A stretch of DNA of 64,000 nucleotides from Chthonobacter albigriseus. GTDB taxonomy: Bacteria > Pseudomonadota > Alphaproteobacteria > Rhizobiales > Pleomorphomonadaceae. This document shows, in pieces, positions 43,701-52,017 of the stretch; the first letter of the stretch is position 1, and every line of letters starts with the position of its first letter. The translations under genes and the position numbers were made by a program. The DNA is taken from positions 1,529,935 through 1,593,934 of the forward strand of contig NZ_JACDIT010000001.1 of the NCBI RefSeq assembly GCF_013839445.1. The letters are read 5' to 3'. The notes beneath the pieces are model-generated. The model made no database searches. It saw only the letters and a list, made by a program, of their open reading frames with translations, and had not been told where the DNA came from.

Positions 43701-44909
43701 TCAGGGCGTCACGGGAGCCGGCGGGAGCGGCGGGTCGGTGATCACCCCGTCCACGGGATCGGTAACGGTGCTGTCGAGCGGGTCCGTCACCACGCCGTCG
43801 ACCGGTTCCTCGGCCGGCGGCTCGGCAAGCGCCGCCTGCTCTGCCAGATAGCCATAGTAGCCGCTCTGCTCGATCATCTTGTCCACGGCCGCCTGGACCA
43901 CCCCGTCCTCGGTGACCTCGCCCGGCTTGTTGGCCGCCGCCTTGAGCGCGTCGAGGACGCCGGCTTGCGCCGTCTCCGCAGCCAGCTTGGCGTCGTCGAG
44001 CGCCTTCTGAGCATCGTTGAGCGCGGTGGATGCCGCATCGATGGCGGTGGCCTCCGGGCTGGCGAGCGCCGCGGCGAGCGCATCACGCTTCAGCGTATCC
44101 TCCGGGGTCGGCGCTTCCAGCGCGTCGAGGGCATCGATCTCCGCCTGGATGTCGGTGAGGCTCTTGCCGGCAAGATCCGGATAGGCCGTATCGAAGGCCG
44201 TCCGGCTTGTGGTTACCCCCGTCTGGGCGTCGGTGATGGCCGTCTCCAGTCCGGCGAGATCCCCGGCGATGGCGTCGGCGGCGAACTTGGCCTGCGCATA
44301 GGCGGCGATGCGCCCGATCCGGGAGGTCGGCGCCGCGTTGATGTAGGCGTTGAGATTGGCATGGGCCGCGTTGAGCGCGCCCAGGCGGGCCGCCAGCGCC
44401 TTTTCCTTCCGGCTCTTCTTGGACGTCGTCGTCGTGCCGTCGACCGTCGCCGCGGCGACTTCGGTCTGCCTGGCGCTCTTCGCGCTCTTGGACGACTTCG
44501 CCGACTTGGTCGACTTCGCTGTCTTTGTCGACTTCGTGGACTTGGTCGACTTGGCGGACTTGGTGGTGGATGGGCCGGAAGCCTGGCTGCTCCTGGACGA
44601 CGTGCCGGAGGTCGCGCTGCCCGACGTACCGCCGGAACGGTCCGACTTGCCGCCCTGCGAGGAGGACTGGCCGCCTCCATGGCCACCCCCGCCGCCGTTG
44701 CCGCCTCCACCGCCTCCATTGCCGCCGCCGCCGTTGCCGCCACCGCCGTTGCCGCCTCCACCGCCGCCGTTGCCGCCGCGTTCGGCGAAGGCCTTGCTGG
44801 CGCCGAACAGGTCGACGCCGTCGAGGGCGGGGGCGAGGCTGCCGACGACGAACATCATCGCGCCGGCGAAGACGGTGACTTTCAGACGGGTGGTGTTCTG
44901 GATGCGCAT
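43701..44909 (-). CDS. Exported Gly-rich / Lys-Ser-Thr-repeat protein
   Basis: 402 aa from the ATG at 44909 (GGAGAGCAAG just upstream); a 93-residue longer frame is rejected. A signal-like segment (KVTVFAGAMMFVVGSLAPAL, about 10-29) is followed by a Gly/Asn-rich block (45-80) and a Lys-Ser-Thr-Ala repeat block (110-150, units KSTKST and AKSTKSAKSS). A helical Ala-rich domain follows (170-345), with a Pro/Asp/Val tail with repeats of the type PVDGVVTDP (370-400). The pattern resembles rhizobial secreted or surface proteins of unknown function. The basic repeat block could bind polyanions such as DNA or acidic polysaccharide; that is inference. Confidence 0.8.
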   Translation of the reverse strand: MRIQNTTRLKVTVFAGAMMFVVGSLAPALDGVDLFGASKAFAERGGNGGGGGGNGGGGNGGGGNGGGGGGNGGGGGHGGGQSSSQGGKSDRSGGTSGSATSGTSSRSSQASGPSTTKSAKSTKSTKSTKTAKSTKSAKSSKSAKSARQTEVAAATVDGTTTTSKKSRKEKALAARLGALNAAHANLNAYINAAPTSRIGRIAAYAQAKFAADAIAGDLAGLETAITDAQTGVTTSRTAFDTAYPDLAGKSLTDIQAEIDALDALEAPTPEDTLKRDALAAALASPEATAIDAASTALNDAQKALDDAKLAAETAQAGVLDALKAAANKPGEVTEDGVVQAAVDKMIEQSGYYGYLAEQAALAEPPAEEPVDGVVTDPLDSTVTDPVDGVITDPPLPPAPVTP

Positions 44910-45160
44910 CTTGCTCTCCGTGCGTTTCCGATGACGGACGAACGAAGCGTTGGCGCAGTCTATTCCGGCGGTTCCAGCTGGGTTGACCGCAGGGTTGCGG
45001 AAGCGTTCACGGCCCGCTTCACGCTTGATTTGAATTGCGATCGGGTCTGTGCCGCATACATCTACAAAAAAATATCTGTTGCGACGGCACCAAATCCGTC
45101 GTCGCGCGTTTGCTAACGGACCCACGCGAGTTTGTGGTGTGGACTGGAGGAAAATAAGGA

Positions 45161-45400
45161 ATGGCTGACGACATCCACGCAATCGCACCAGCGGCAGTCT
45201 CGCAGGCGGATCTCGACAAGGCGCTGGCCGAACTGGCTCGCATCGAGGCCGACAGCAAGTTCCGCGGCGAACGCCCCGGTCGCTACCGGTCCGCCCTGGT
45301 CGGCGCGCGCGCGAAGGTGGAACGGATCGCCACCCAGCTGAACGCCCGCGTCCCCGGCTCGGGCCCCGGCTTCCGGTCGCGCCGTACGGCCGACGTCTGA
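45161..45400 (+). CDS. Small hypothetical protein
   Basis: 79 aa with a strong GGAGGAAAATAAGGA leader before the ATG. The central part is helical (ADLDKALAELARIEADSKFR) and the C-terminus basic (VPGSGPGFRSRRTADV). No family is recognised; no signal or membrane segment. It lies divergent to the Gly-rich protein gene, with an AT-rich spacer at 45040-45120 that should hold its promoter. Confidence 0.65.
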   Translation: MADDIHAIAPAAVSQADLDKALAELARIEADSKFRGERPGRYRSALVGARAKVERIATQLNARVPGSGPGFRSRRTADV

Positions 45401-45493
45401 ACGCACCTGTCTCCGGCCGGTTATCCCGGCTAGGATGCCCCCCGATCGACAGAGCCGGCCGGCCGCGGCCACCGGCGTTTCCCGGGGGAGGTC

Positions 45494-46153
45494 ATGACCG
45501 CACGAGAGACCGTCGTCGTCTGCTTCGGCGACAGCAATACGCATGGTTCGGCGCCGGTTCCGCTGTCGCCCGACAGCGTTCATAACCGTTACGGTCCCGC
45601 CGTCCGCTGGCCCGGGGTCATGGCCGCGATCCTGGGTCCCGGCTTCCGTGTGATCGAGGAGGGGCTGCCGGGGCGGACCACGGTCCACGCCGATCCGATC
45701 GAAGGCGCGCACATGAACGGCCGCCTGGCCTTGCCGATGGTGCTCGGCACGCATGCCCCAATCGACATCCTCGTCATCATGCTCGGCACCAACGACCTCA
45801 AGGCTCGCTTCGCCGTCACCGCACAGGACATCGCCGATTCCCTGGAGCGCCTGATCCGCGAGGCGCGGACCTGGACCGAAGGCCGCGGCAAGCCGGTGCC
45901 GAAGATCCTCCTGGTCGCGCCGACGCCGATCATGGACATTCCCGACGGCAACATGTTCTCAGGCGGTGTCGAGAAGTCGGCAGGGTTCTCCGTCGCCATC
46001 CGCGACACGGCCGAACGCGCCGGCGTGGCTTTCCTCGACGCCGGCGACCACGTCCGCACGCGACTGCTCGACGGCGTCCACCTCGATGCGGACCAGCATG
46101 CCGCCCTCGGCCGCGCGATGGCCGACGCCGTGCGCCGCCTCGCCGCCGCCTGA
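45494..46153 (+). CDS. SGNH/GDSL-family hydrolase (arylesterase-like)
   Basis: 219 aa. Block I VVVCFGDSNTHGSAP holds the catalytic Ser, block III is IMLGTNDLKARF, and block V is LLDGVHLDADQH with the catalytic Asp and His. The N-terminal GDSNTHG form and length fit the SGNH esterase group related to arylesterases and acyl-hydrolases. No signal peptide, so cytosolic. GGGGGAGGTC precedes the ATG. The substrate is unknown. Confidence 0.9.
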   Translation: MTARETVVVCFGDSNTHGSAPVPLSPDSVHNRYGPAVRWPGVMAAILGPGFRVIEEGLPGRTTVHADPIEGAHMNGRLALPMVLGTHAPIDILVIMLGTNDLKARFAVTAQDIADSLERLIREARTWTEGRGKPVPKILLVAPTPIMDIPDGNMFSGGVEKSAGFSVAIRDTAERAGVAFLDAGDHVRTRLLDGVHLDADQHAALGRAMADAVRRLAAA

Positions 46154-46159
46154 CCGGGT

Positions 46160-46441
46160 TCAGGAAACCTTTACGCCCTTCCAGAAGGCGATCCGGTCAC
46201 GGATCTCGGCCGCCGCGGGCTTCGGCTCGGCGTAGTACCACGCGGCATCCCGGTTCTCCTGGCCGTCGACGGAGAGGGTGTGGTACTGCGCCGTCCCCTT
46301 CCACGGACACACCGTGGTGGTATCGCTCGGCTTCAGGTACTCCGCCTTCACCGCCGCGCGGGGGAAGTAGTGGTTGCCTTCCACCACGATGGTGTCGTCC
46401 GCCTCGGCGATCACCGAGCCGTTCCAGATCGCCTTGACCAT
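46160..46441 (-). CDS. DUF427 domain protein
   Basis: 93 aa from the ATG at 46441, chosen because the DUF427 fold starts at MVKAIWNGSVIAEADDTIVV. Typical features follow: EGNHYFPRAAV, EYLKPSDTTTVCPWKGTAQY and AAWYYAEPKPAAAEIRDRIA. The Cys-Pro-Trp-Lys-Gly motif is the family hallmark. Family members are small soluble beta-tent proteins with no settled role. Convergent with the SGNH hydrolase gene (6 bp between stops). Confidence 0.9.
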   Translation of the reverse strand: MVKAIWNGSVIAEADDTIVVEGNHYFPRAAVKAEYLKPSDTTTVCPWKGTAQYHTLSVDGQENRDAAWYYAEPKPAAAEIRDRIAFWKGVKVS

Positions 46442-46555
46442 CGTTGATTGCCTTTCGTGCCGCCCTGACGTCGGCGTAGATAGCGGGCGGGAGGACTGCG
46501 GCAAGGCGCCGTCGGTCAGAAGTCCGCGCCTTGGGGGAACCACGCATCGCAGCGA

Positions 46556-46583
46556 TTGACAAGGCCGCGACTGCCCTTATTCT
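46556..46583 (+). promoter_or_regulatory. Sigma-70-type promoter of the amide-uptake operon
   Basis: TTGACA (46556-46561), 16 bases, TATTCT (46578-46583). Transcription would start near 46590, leaving a leader of about 140 nt before the AmiC-like gene, most of it filled by hairpins and an intrinsic terminator. Confidence 0.6.
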
Positions 46584-46654
46584 ACCCATGCATCAGCGAT
46601 GGGCAGCATGGCTCCGCTGGCGACATCGACCGTCAACGGTCACCGGGCAGCACC

Positions 46655-46710
46655 GCCCCATGACGCACCGCCGCCGGCGGTTCACCGCGTCGTGGGGCTT
46701 TTCGTTTTTT
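46655..46710 (+). terminator. Leader terminator directly upstream of the amiC-like gene
   Basis: GCCCCATGACGC (46655-46666) pairs with GCGTCGTGGGGC (46687-46698) as a 12-bp stem with one G-U pair. The loop holds a second GC-rich hairpin, and the stem is followed by TTTTCGTTTTTT. The T-run touches the GGAGGGG ribosome-binding site of the next gene. A strong terminator between promoter and first gene implies conditional read-through; the operon encodes an AmiR/ANTAR antiterminator. A smaller inverted repeat GACCGT-CA-ACGGTC (46628-46641) lies just upstream. Confidence 0.8.
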
Positions 46711-46729
46711 GGAGGGGTGGCGGGCGATC

Positions 46730-47872
46730 ATGCGTCAGGCGTTCAGGGTCGGCATCCTCTACTCGACGGCCGGGCCCTACTGGGCGATGGGCCGCGATTG
46801 CCGCGACGGCGCCGAACTCGCCATCGCGGAGATCAACGACGACGCCTCTCTTCCCGTCAGCATCGAGCCGGTGTTCGGCGATCCCGCCGGCGAGCCGAAG
46901 AGGTACCTGGAGGAAGCCCGCGCCATGCTGCGCGACGCCGGCTGCCGCCAGATCGTCGGCACCATCACCTCGCTCGCCCGCAAGGAAGTGATCCCGCTGG
47001 TGGAGAAGCACGACGGCCTGCTCTGGTACGTCTGCAACTACGAGGGCTTCGAGGCGAACGAGAACGTCATCTACACCGGCGCTTGCCCCAACCAGCACCT
47101 GATCCCACTGTTCGAGCAGCTGCTGCCGGGTCGCGGCCGGCGCGCCTATCTGCTCGGCGCCAACTACGTCTGGGGCTGGGAAATGAACCGGCTCGCCCGC
47201 GAACTGCTCGCCCAGTCCGGCGGCGAGGTGCTCGGCGAGCGCTATCTGCCGCTGGAGGACACCGAGGTCGAGCGCATCGTCGCCGACATCGAGGCCCGGC
47301 GGCCCGACCTGGTGCTCAACAACCTGATCGGCCCGTCCAGCTACGCCTTCCTGAAGGCCTTCGCTGCGCTTGGCGCCCGCGACCCCGCCTTCCGGCCTGA
47401 GAACTGCCCGGTCGTCAGCTGCGACCTGACGGAGTGCGAGCTCGGCGAAATCGGCCCGAGCGCGGTCGGCCAGTATTCCACCGCGTCCTACTTCGACAGC
47501 CTGGACCTGCCGGAGAACCGCACCTTCAAGCAGAAGGTCGCCGGCCGCTTCGGCGCCAGCCGCCGCGTCTCCGCCTTCTTCGAGGGGGCCTATACTGCCG
47601 TCCGCACGCTGGCCGAAGCCGCTGCCGCCGCCGGCACGGACGATCCGGTCGCGGTCCGGTCGATCCTCCACGCCGGCACCTACGCCACCCCGCACGGCGT
47701 GCTCCGCATCGATCCGCGCACCAACCACGCCGCCCTTCCCTTCCACCTTGGCCGGATCAACGCCGACGGCGGTTTTGACGTCGTCGCCTCCCGCCCGGCG
47801 ATCGCGGCGGACCCGTACCTGACCGGCCCGCGCGGATCCATCGACCGACCGGCGCTGAGGGTCGTGTCATGA
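46730..47872 (+). CDS. amiC: AmiC-like cytoplasmic amide sensor / negative regulator
   Basis: 380 aa from the ATG at 46730; GGAGGGG is 13 bases upstream and an in-frame TTG at 46709 is an alternative. It is a periplasmic-binding-protein fold (Peripla_BP_5, AmiC/FmdD type) without any signal peptide: RQAFRVGILYSTAGPYWAMG at the N-terminus, IVGTITSLARKEVIPLVEKH near 82, and VCNYEGFEANENVIYTGACP near 105. In Pseudomonas AmiC is a cytosolic amide sensor that sequesters AmiR. The next gene is an AmiR homologue overlapping by ATGA, which makes the sensor role much more likely than a transport role. Confidence 0.88.
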   Translation: MRQAFRVGILYSTAGPYWAMGRDCRDGAELAIAEINDDASLPVSIEPVFGDPAGEPKRYLEEARAMLRDAGCRQIVGTITSLARKEVIPLVEKHDGLLWYVCNYEGFEANENVIYTGACPNQHLIPLFEQLLPGRGRRAYLLGANYVWGWEMNRLARELLAQSGGEVLGERYLPLEDTEVERIVADIEARRPDLVLNNLIGPSSYAFLKAFAALGARDPAFRPENCPVVSCDLTECELGEIGPSAVGQYSTASYFDSLDLPENRTFKQKVAGRFGASRRVSAFFEGAYTAVRTLAEAAAAAGTDDPVAVRSILHAGTYATPHGVLRIDPRTNHAALPFHLGRINADGGFDVVASRPAIAADPYLTGPRGSIDRPALRVVS

Positions 47873-48453
47873 GCCGCCCGCCCGTCTTCGCCGGATGGCG
47901 CGCCGTGGTCCTGCACCGCCCCGACGAGGGTACCGACCGGCTGGCCCGCCAGCTCTCCCTGCTCGGCCTCACCGCCTGCGTCCAGTGGTCGGCGCTTGAT
48001 CTCGCCGCCACGCCGGCCGACCTCATCCTGGTCGACGCCGACCAGGGCTGGGACGGCCTGTTCCCCTGGGAGGCCGGCCGGACGCCGGTCCCGATCGTGG
48101 CGCTGCTCCAGTCGGAAGCCCCCGGCCGCATTGCCTGGGCGCTGGATCAGGGCGCAACCGCGGTGATCGCCAAGCCGATCGCGGCGTCCGCCGTCTACCC
48201 GGCGCTGGTTCTGGCAGCCGCCGTGCACGCGGAACGCCGCAGCAACGCCGCCCGGATCGGTCAGCTTGAGGAGCGCGTGCGGCTGCGGCCGCTCGTCCAC
48301 GCCGCCGTTCGCACCATCGAGGACGCCCGCGGCCTCGACGAGGCGGAGGCCTACCGCGCGCTGCGCCGGACCGCGATGCGCCGCCGGCTGACGCTGGAAC
48401 AGGTCGCAGCCGAGATCCTGGCCGGCGTCGCGCCCCTGCCGGAGGTCGGCTGA
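47869..48453 (+). CDS. amiR: AmiR-like ANTAR-domain antitermination regulator
   Basis: 194 aa. The pseudo-receiver domain (10-115) has DLILVDADQG (D56) but lacks the N-terminal acidic pair, so it is probably not phosphorylated. A helical linker follows (118-140), then an ANTAR RNA-binding domain (140-187; ARGLDEAEAYRALRRTAMRR, then LTLEQVAAEIL). AmiR binds nascent RNA to prevent termination; AmiC holds it inactive until an amide binds. The likely target is the terminator at 46655-46710 in the leader of this same operon. It overlaps both neighbours (ATGA with amiC, TGATG with the permease). Confidence 0.9.
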   Translation: MSRPPVFAGWRAVVLHRPDEGTDRLARQLSLLGLTACVQWSALDLAATPADLILVDADQGWDGLFPWEAGRTPVPIVALLQSEAPGRIAWALDQGATAVIAKPIAASAVYPALVLAAAVHAERRSNAARIGQLEERVRLRPLVHAAVRTIEDARGLDEAEAYRALRRTAMRRRLTLEQVAAEILAGVAPLPEVG

Positions 48454-49301
48454 TGCGTATCCTCCGCGAGATCCTGCGCCGTCCTTCGGCCGTCTTCGGG
48501 CTGTCGATCGTCCTCCTGGTGGTGATCGCCGCCCTTGGCGCGCCGCTGCTCGCCCCCTTCGCGCCCGACGAGCAGATGTTCGACGGTCTGACCCTGGACG
48601 GCGCACCGATTCCGCCGGACGCCACCTTCTGGCTCGGCACCGACACGCTCGGCCGCGATCTTCTCTCCCGCCTGCTCTACGGCGCCCGCACCTCGCTCAT
48701 CATCGGCCTCGTCGCCAACGGAACGGCCGTCCTGATCGGCCTCACCGTGGGCATGCTGGCCGGCTATCTGCGCGGCCCGGTCGGCAACGCCCTGATGCGC
48801 TTCACCGACCTGATGATGGCCTTTCCGGCGCTGCTGCTCGCCATCGTGCTCGCAGCATTGCTGCGGCCGAGCCTTTGGATCGTCGCGCTGGTCATCGCCA
48901 TGGTGAACTGGGTGCAGGTCGCCCGCATCGTCTACACCGAGACCCGCGGGCTGGTGGAGCGCGACTTCATCCTCGCCGAGCGGTCGCTGGGCGCCGGCCA
49001 CCTGCGCATCGTGGCGCTCCACATCGCACCGCACCTGGTGCCCACCGCCATCGTCTGGGGAACGCTCGGCATTGCCACCACGGTGCTCCTGGAGGCGACG
49101 CTCTCCTTCCTCGGCATCGGCGTGCAGCCGCCCGAACCTTCCTGGGGCAACATCATCTTCGAGAGCCAGAGCTACTTCACCGCCGCCCCCTGGCTGGTGT
49201 TCTTCCCCGGCATCGCCATCCTCCTGACCGCCCTGTCGTTCAACCTCGTCGGCGACGCGCTCCGCGACATCCTCGACCCGACCCAGCGCGGGAGGATGTG
49301 A
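48453..49301 (+). CDS. ABC transporter permease, DppC/OppC type
   Basis: 282 aa. The N-terminal helix (AVFGLSIVLLVVIAALGAPL) and the loop LAPFAPDEQMFDGLTLDGAP are typical of DppC-type permeases, with WLGTDTLGRDLLSRLLYGAR as the signature. The permease core has five further helices and the EAA-like loop VERDFILAERSLGAGHLRIV that docks the ATPase. It starts inside the amiR stop and ends inside the next permease start (TGATG at both joints). The C-type permease comes before the B-type, the reverse of the usual dpp order. Confidence 0.92.
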   Translation: MRILREILRRPSAVFGLSIVLLVVIAALGAPLLAPFAPDEQMFDGLTLDGAPIPPDATFWLGTDTLGRDLLSRLLYGARTSLIIGLVANGTAVLIGLTVGMLAGYLRGPVGNALMRFTDLMMAFPALLLAIVLAALLRPSLWIVALVIAMVNWVQVARIVYTETRGLVERDFILAERSLGAGHLRIVALHIAPHLVPTAIVWGTLGIATTVLLEATLSFLGIGVQPPEPSWGNIIFESQSYFTAAPWLVFFPGIAILLTALSFNLVGDALRDILDPTQRGRM

Positions 49302-50221
49302 TGGCCGAACTGCTGCTTCGCCGCATCGGCGGCGCCATCCTCATCCTGTTCGGCGTCGCCGCCGTCACCTTCGTGCTGCTCTATTGGCTGCCAGCCGATC
49401 CCGCCGTCCAGCTCGCCGGCCGCTCGGCCACGGCGCAGACGGTCGCCAACATCCGCCGCGAACTCGGCCTCGACCAGCCGCTGCCGATCCAGTTCCTCAC
49501 CTACCTCGGCAATCTGATCCAGGGCGATCTCGGCCGCTCCTACACCCAGAAGACCGAGGTGGAAACTCTGATCCTCGCCCGGCTTCCGGCCACGCTGATC
49601 CTGATGGCCTGCGGCATCCTCGTCGAGGTCGTGCTGGGCCTCGTCTTCGGCATCATCGCCGCGCTCAACCGCGGCGGCTTCGTCGACCGGGCCGTGATGA
49701 CCATGTCCTTCGTCGGCGTCTCCGCCCCGCAGTTCGTGGTCGCGCTGTTCTTCCTCTACATCTTCGCCGCCACGCTGGGCTGGTTCCCGATGTCGGGCTT
49801 CGGCACGGTCAATCACGTGATACTCCCGGCGACCACCCTCGGCGTGCTCGGTGCCGGCTGGTACGCGCGCATGGTGCGTTCGGCGATGATCGACGTGCTC
49901 GCCCAGGACTACGTCCGCACCGCCCGCGCCAAGGGCCTCTCGGAGACCCGCGTCATCTTCCGTCACGCCCTGCCGAACGCGCTGCTGCCGATCATCGCCA
50001 TGATCGGCATCGACATCGGCCAGTTCATGAGCGGCGTCGTGGTGGTCGAGGCCGTCTACGGCTGGCCCGGCATCGGCCAGCTCGCCTGGCAAGCCATCCA
50101 GCAGGTCGACATTCCCATCATCATGGGCGTGACGCTGACATCGGCCCTCGCGATCGTCACCGGCAACCTCGTCGCCGATCTCGTGGCGCCCTTGGTCGAT
50201 CCCAGAATCCGGGCCCGCTGA
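49301..50221 (+). CDS. ABC transporter permease, DppB/OppB type
   Basis: 306 aa from the ATG at 49301; longer frames upstream are the shadow of the preceding gene. N-terminal helix GAILILFGVAAVTFVLLYWL, LADP-type loop (LPADPAVQLAGRSATAQTVA), DLGRSYTQKTEVETLILARL and EAA loop QDYVRTARAKGLSETRVIFR. It forms the membrane channel with the DppC-type partner. Followed after 49 bp by the solute-binding protein gene. Confidence 0.93.
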   Translation: MAELLLRRIGGAILILFGVAAVTFVLLYWLPADPAVQLAGRSATAQTVANIRRELGLDQPLPIQFLTYLGNLIQGDLGRSYTQKTEVETLILARLPATLILMACGILVEVVLGLVFGIIAALNRGGFVDRAVMTMSFVGVSAPQFVVALFFLYIFAATLGWFPMSGFGTVNHVILPATTLGVLGAGWYARMVRSAMIDVLAQDYVRTARAKGLSETRVIFRHALPNALLPIIAMIGIDIGQFMSGVVVVEAVYGWPGIGQLAWQAIQQVDIPIIMGVTLTSALAIVTGNLVADLVAPLVDPRIRAR

Positions 50222-50270
50222 GGGCAAGGACGAACCCAACGATAAGTCGTCAAAAAGGGGAACCAGGACA

Positions 50271-51872
50271 ATGACAAGACACTGGATGACACGCACCGCC
50301 CTCGCCGGCTTCCTCGCCCTCGTGCCGCTGGGCGCGCAGGCCGCCGGCGACATCGTCGTCACCTACAAGGACGATATCGCCACGCTCGACCCGGCCATCG
50401 GCTACGACTGGCAGAACTGGTCGATGATCAAGAGCCTCTATTCCCGTCTGATGGACTACAAGCCCGGCACCGCCGAGCCCGTGCCCTCGCTGGCAGAGAG
50501 CTTCGACGTCGCCCCCGACGGCCTGACCTACACCTTCAAGATCCGCAAGGGCGTGAAGTTCTCCAACGGCCGCGAACTGGTGGCCGGGGACGTGAAATAC
50601 TCCATCGAACGCGCGGTCAACCCGAAGACCCAGGGCCCCGGCGCCGGCTTCTTCGGCGCCATCGCCGGCTTCGACGCGCTCTCCGGCGGCACCGCCGAGG
50701 GCCTCTCCGGGATCGAGACGCCGGACGACTACACTGTGGTCTTCAAGCTGTCGCGGCCGGACGCAACCTTCCTGCACGTGATGGCCATCAACTTCGCCTC
50801 GATCGTACCCAAGGAGGCCGTGGAGGCCGCCGGCGCCGACTTCGGCAAGCAGCCGGTCGGCTCGGGCGCCTTCACCCTCAAGGAGTGGGTGATCGGCCAG
50901 CGCCTCGTCTTCGAGAAGAACCCGAACTTCTACGTGCCGGACACGCCGAAGATCGACAGCTTCACCGTCGAGGTCGGCCAGGAGCCCCTGGTGGCGCTCC
51001 TGCGCCTGCAGAAGGGCGAGGTCGACATCGCCGGCGACGGCATTCCGCCGGCCAAGTTCCTGGAGATGAAGGACGGTCCCGATGCGGCCGACATGATCGT
51101 CGACGGCGACCAGCTGCAGACCGGCTACATCACGCTGAACGTCAAGGTGAAGCCGCTCGACGACGTGAAGGTGCGCCAGGCGCTGAACCACGCCATCAAC
51201 AAGGAGCGCATCACCCGCATCGTCAACGGCCGCGCCACGCCGGCCAACCAGCCGCTGCCGCCGCTGATGCCGGGCTACGACAAGAGCTACACCGGCTACG
51301 CCTACGACGTGGAGAAGGCTAAGGCGCTGCTCGCCGAAGCCGGCCTCGCCGACGGCTTCGAAACCGTGCTCTACGCCTCCTCCACTGACCCCAACCCGCG
51401 CATCGCCCAGGCGATCCAGCAGGACCTCGCGGCGATCGGCGTCAAGGCGGAGATCAAGGCGCTCGCCAACGCCAACGTGATCGCCGCCGGCGGCACCGAA
51501 GGCGAGGCCCCGATGATCTGGTCGGGCGGCATGGCCTGGATCGCGGACTTCCCGGATCCCTCCAACTTCTACGGCCCGATCCTCGGCTGCGCCGGCGCCA
51601 CCACCGGCGGCTGGAACTGGTCCTGGTACTGCAACAAGGACATCGACGCCCGCGCCATCGCAGCCGATTCGATGTCCGACCCGGCCAAGGCCGAGGAGCG
51701 CGCCAAGGCCTGGGGCTCGATCTTCACCGACATCATGGCCGACGCGCCGTGGATCCCGGTGTTCAACGAGCGCCGTGTCGTCGCCAAGTCCAAGCGCATG
51801 GGCGGACCGGGCGAGATCTACATCGACCCCACCCGCGTCATCAACTACGACGCCATCTTCGTGAAGGAGTGA
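50271..51872 (+). CDS. ABC transporter solute-binding protein, DppA/OppA type (SBP family 5)
   Basis: 533 aa. A signal peptide (TRTALAGFLALVPLGAQAA, cleavage near 25) precedes a family 5 binding protein: LDPAIGYDWQNWSMIKSLYS, AESFDVAPDGLTYTFKIRKG and VKFSNGRELVAGDVKYSIER. It captures peptides or amide-like solutes in the periplasm for the two permeases. GGGGAACCAGGACA precedes the ATG; an ATG five codons later is possible. In this operon the ligand may be a short amide or formylated compound, given the AmiC sensor and formamidase; inference. Confidence 0.92.
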   Translation: MTRHWMTRTALAGFLALVPLGAQAAGDIVVTYKDDIATLDPAIGYDWQNWSMIKSLYSRLMDYKPGTAEPVPSLAESFDVAPDGLTYTFKIRKGVKFSNGRELVAGDVKYSIERAVNPKTQGPGAGFFGAIAGFDALSGGTAEGLSGIETPDDYTVVFKLSRPDATFLHVMAINFASIVPKEAVEAAGADFGKQPVGSGAFTLKEWVIGQRLVFEKNPNFYVPDTPKIDSFTVEVGQEPLVALLRLQKGEVDIAGDGIPPAKFLEMKDGPDAADMIVDGDQLQTGYITLNVKVKPLDDVKVRQALNHAINKERITRIVNGRATPANQPLPPLMPGYDKSYTGYAYDVEKAKALLAEAGLADGFETVLYASSTDPNPRIAQAIQQDLAAIGVKAEIKALANANVIAAGGTEGEAPMIWSGGMAWIADFPDPSNFYGPILGCAGATTGGWNWSWYCNKDIDARAIAADSMSDPAKAEERAKAWGSIFTDIMADAPWIPVFNERRVVAKSKRMGGPGEIYIDPTRVINYDAIFVKE

Positions 51873-52017
51873 GGCACGGCGCGGGCGGCGGCGTTCGTCG
51901 CCGCCCGCCGCTCATTGCCTGACCACCAGGGCGCGCCTCCCCGCGGGAGGCAGGAGGAGGGCGTCGCAACCCTCCCGCCTTCAAGAACAATCGATAAAGC
52001 ACGAGGGGAGACCGACC

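Noticed and set aside
46585-46641. Exact two-hexaloop ANTAR recognition motif in the leader
   Set aside because: Small stems are present (46585-46603, 46604-46619, 46628-46641), but none forms a clean 6-base loop with A at position 1 and G at position 4, so I do not claim the motif; a folding program is needed.
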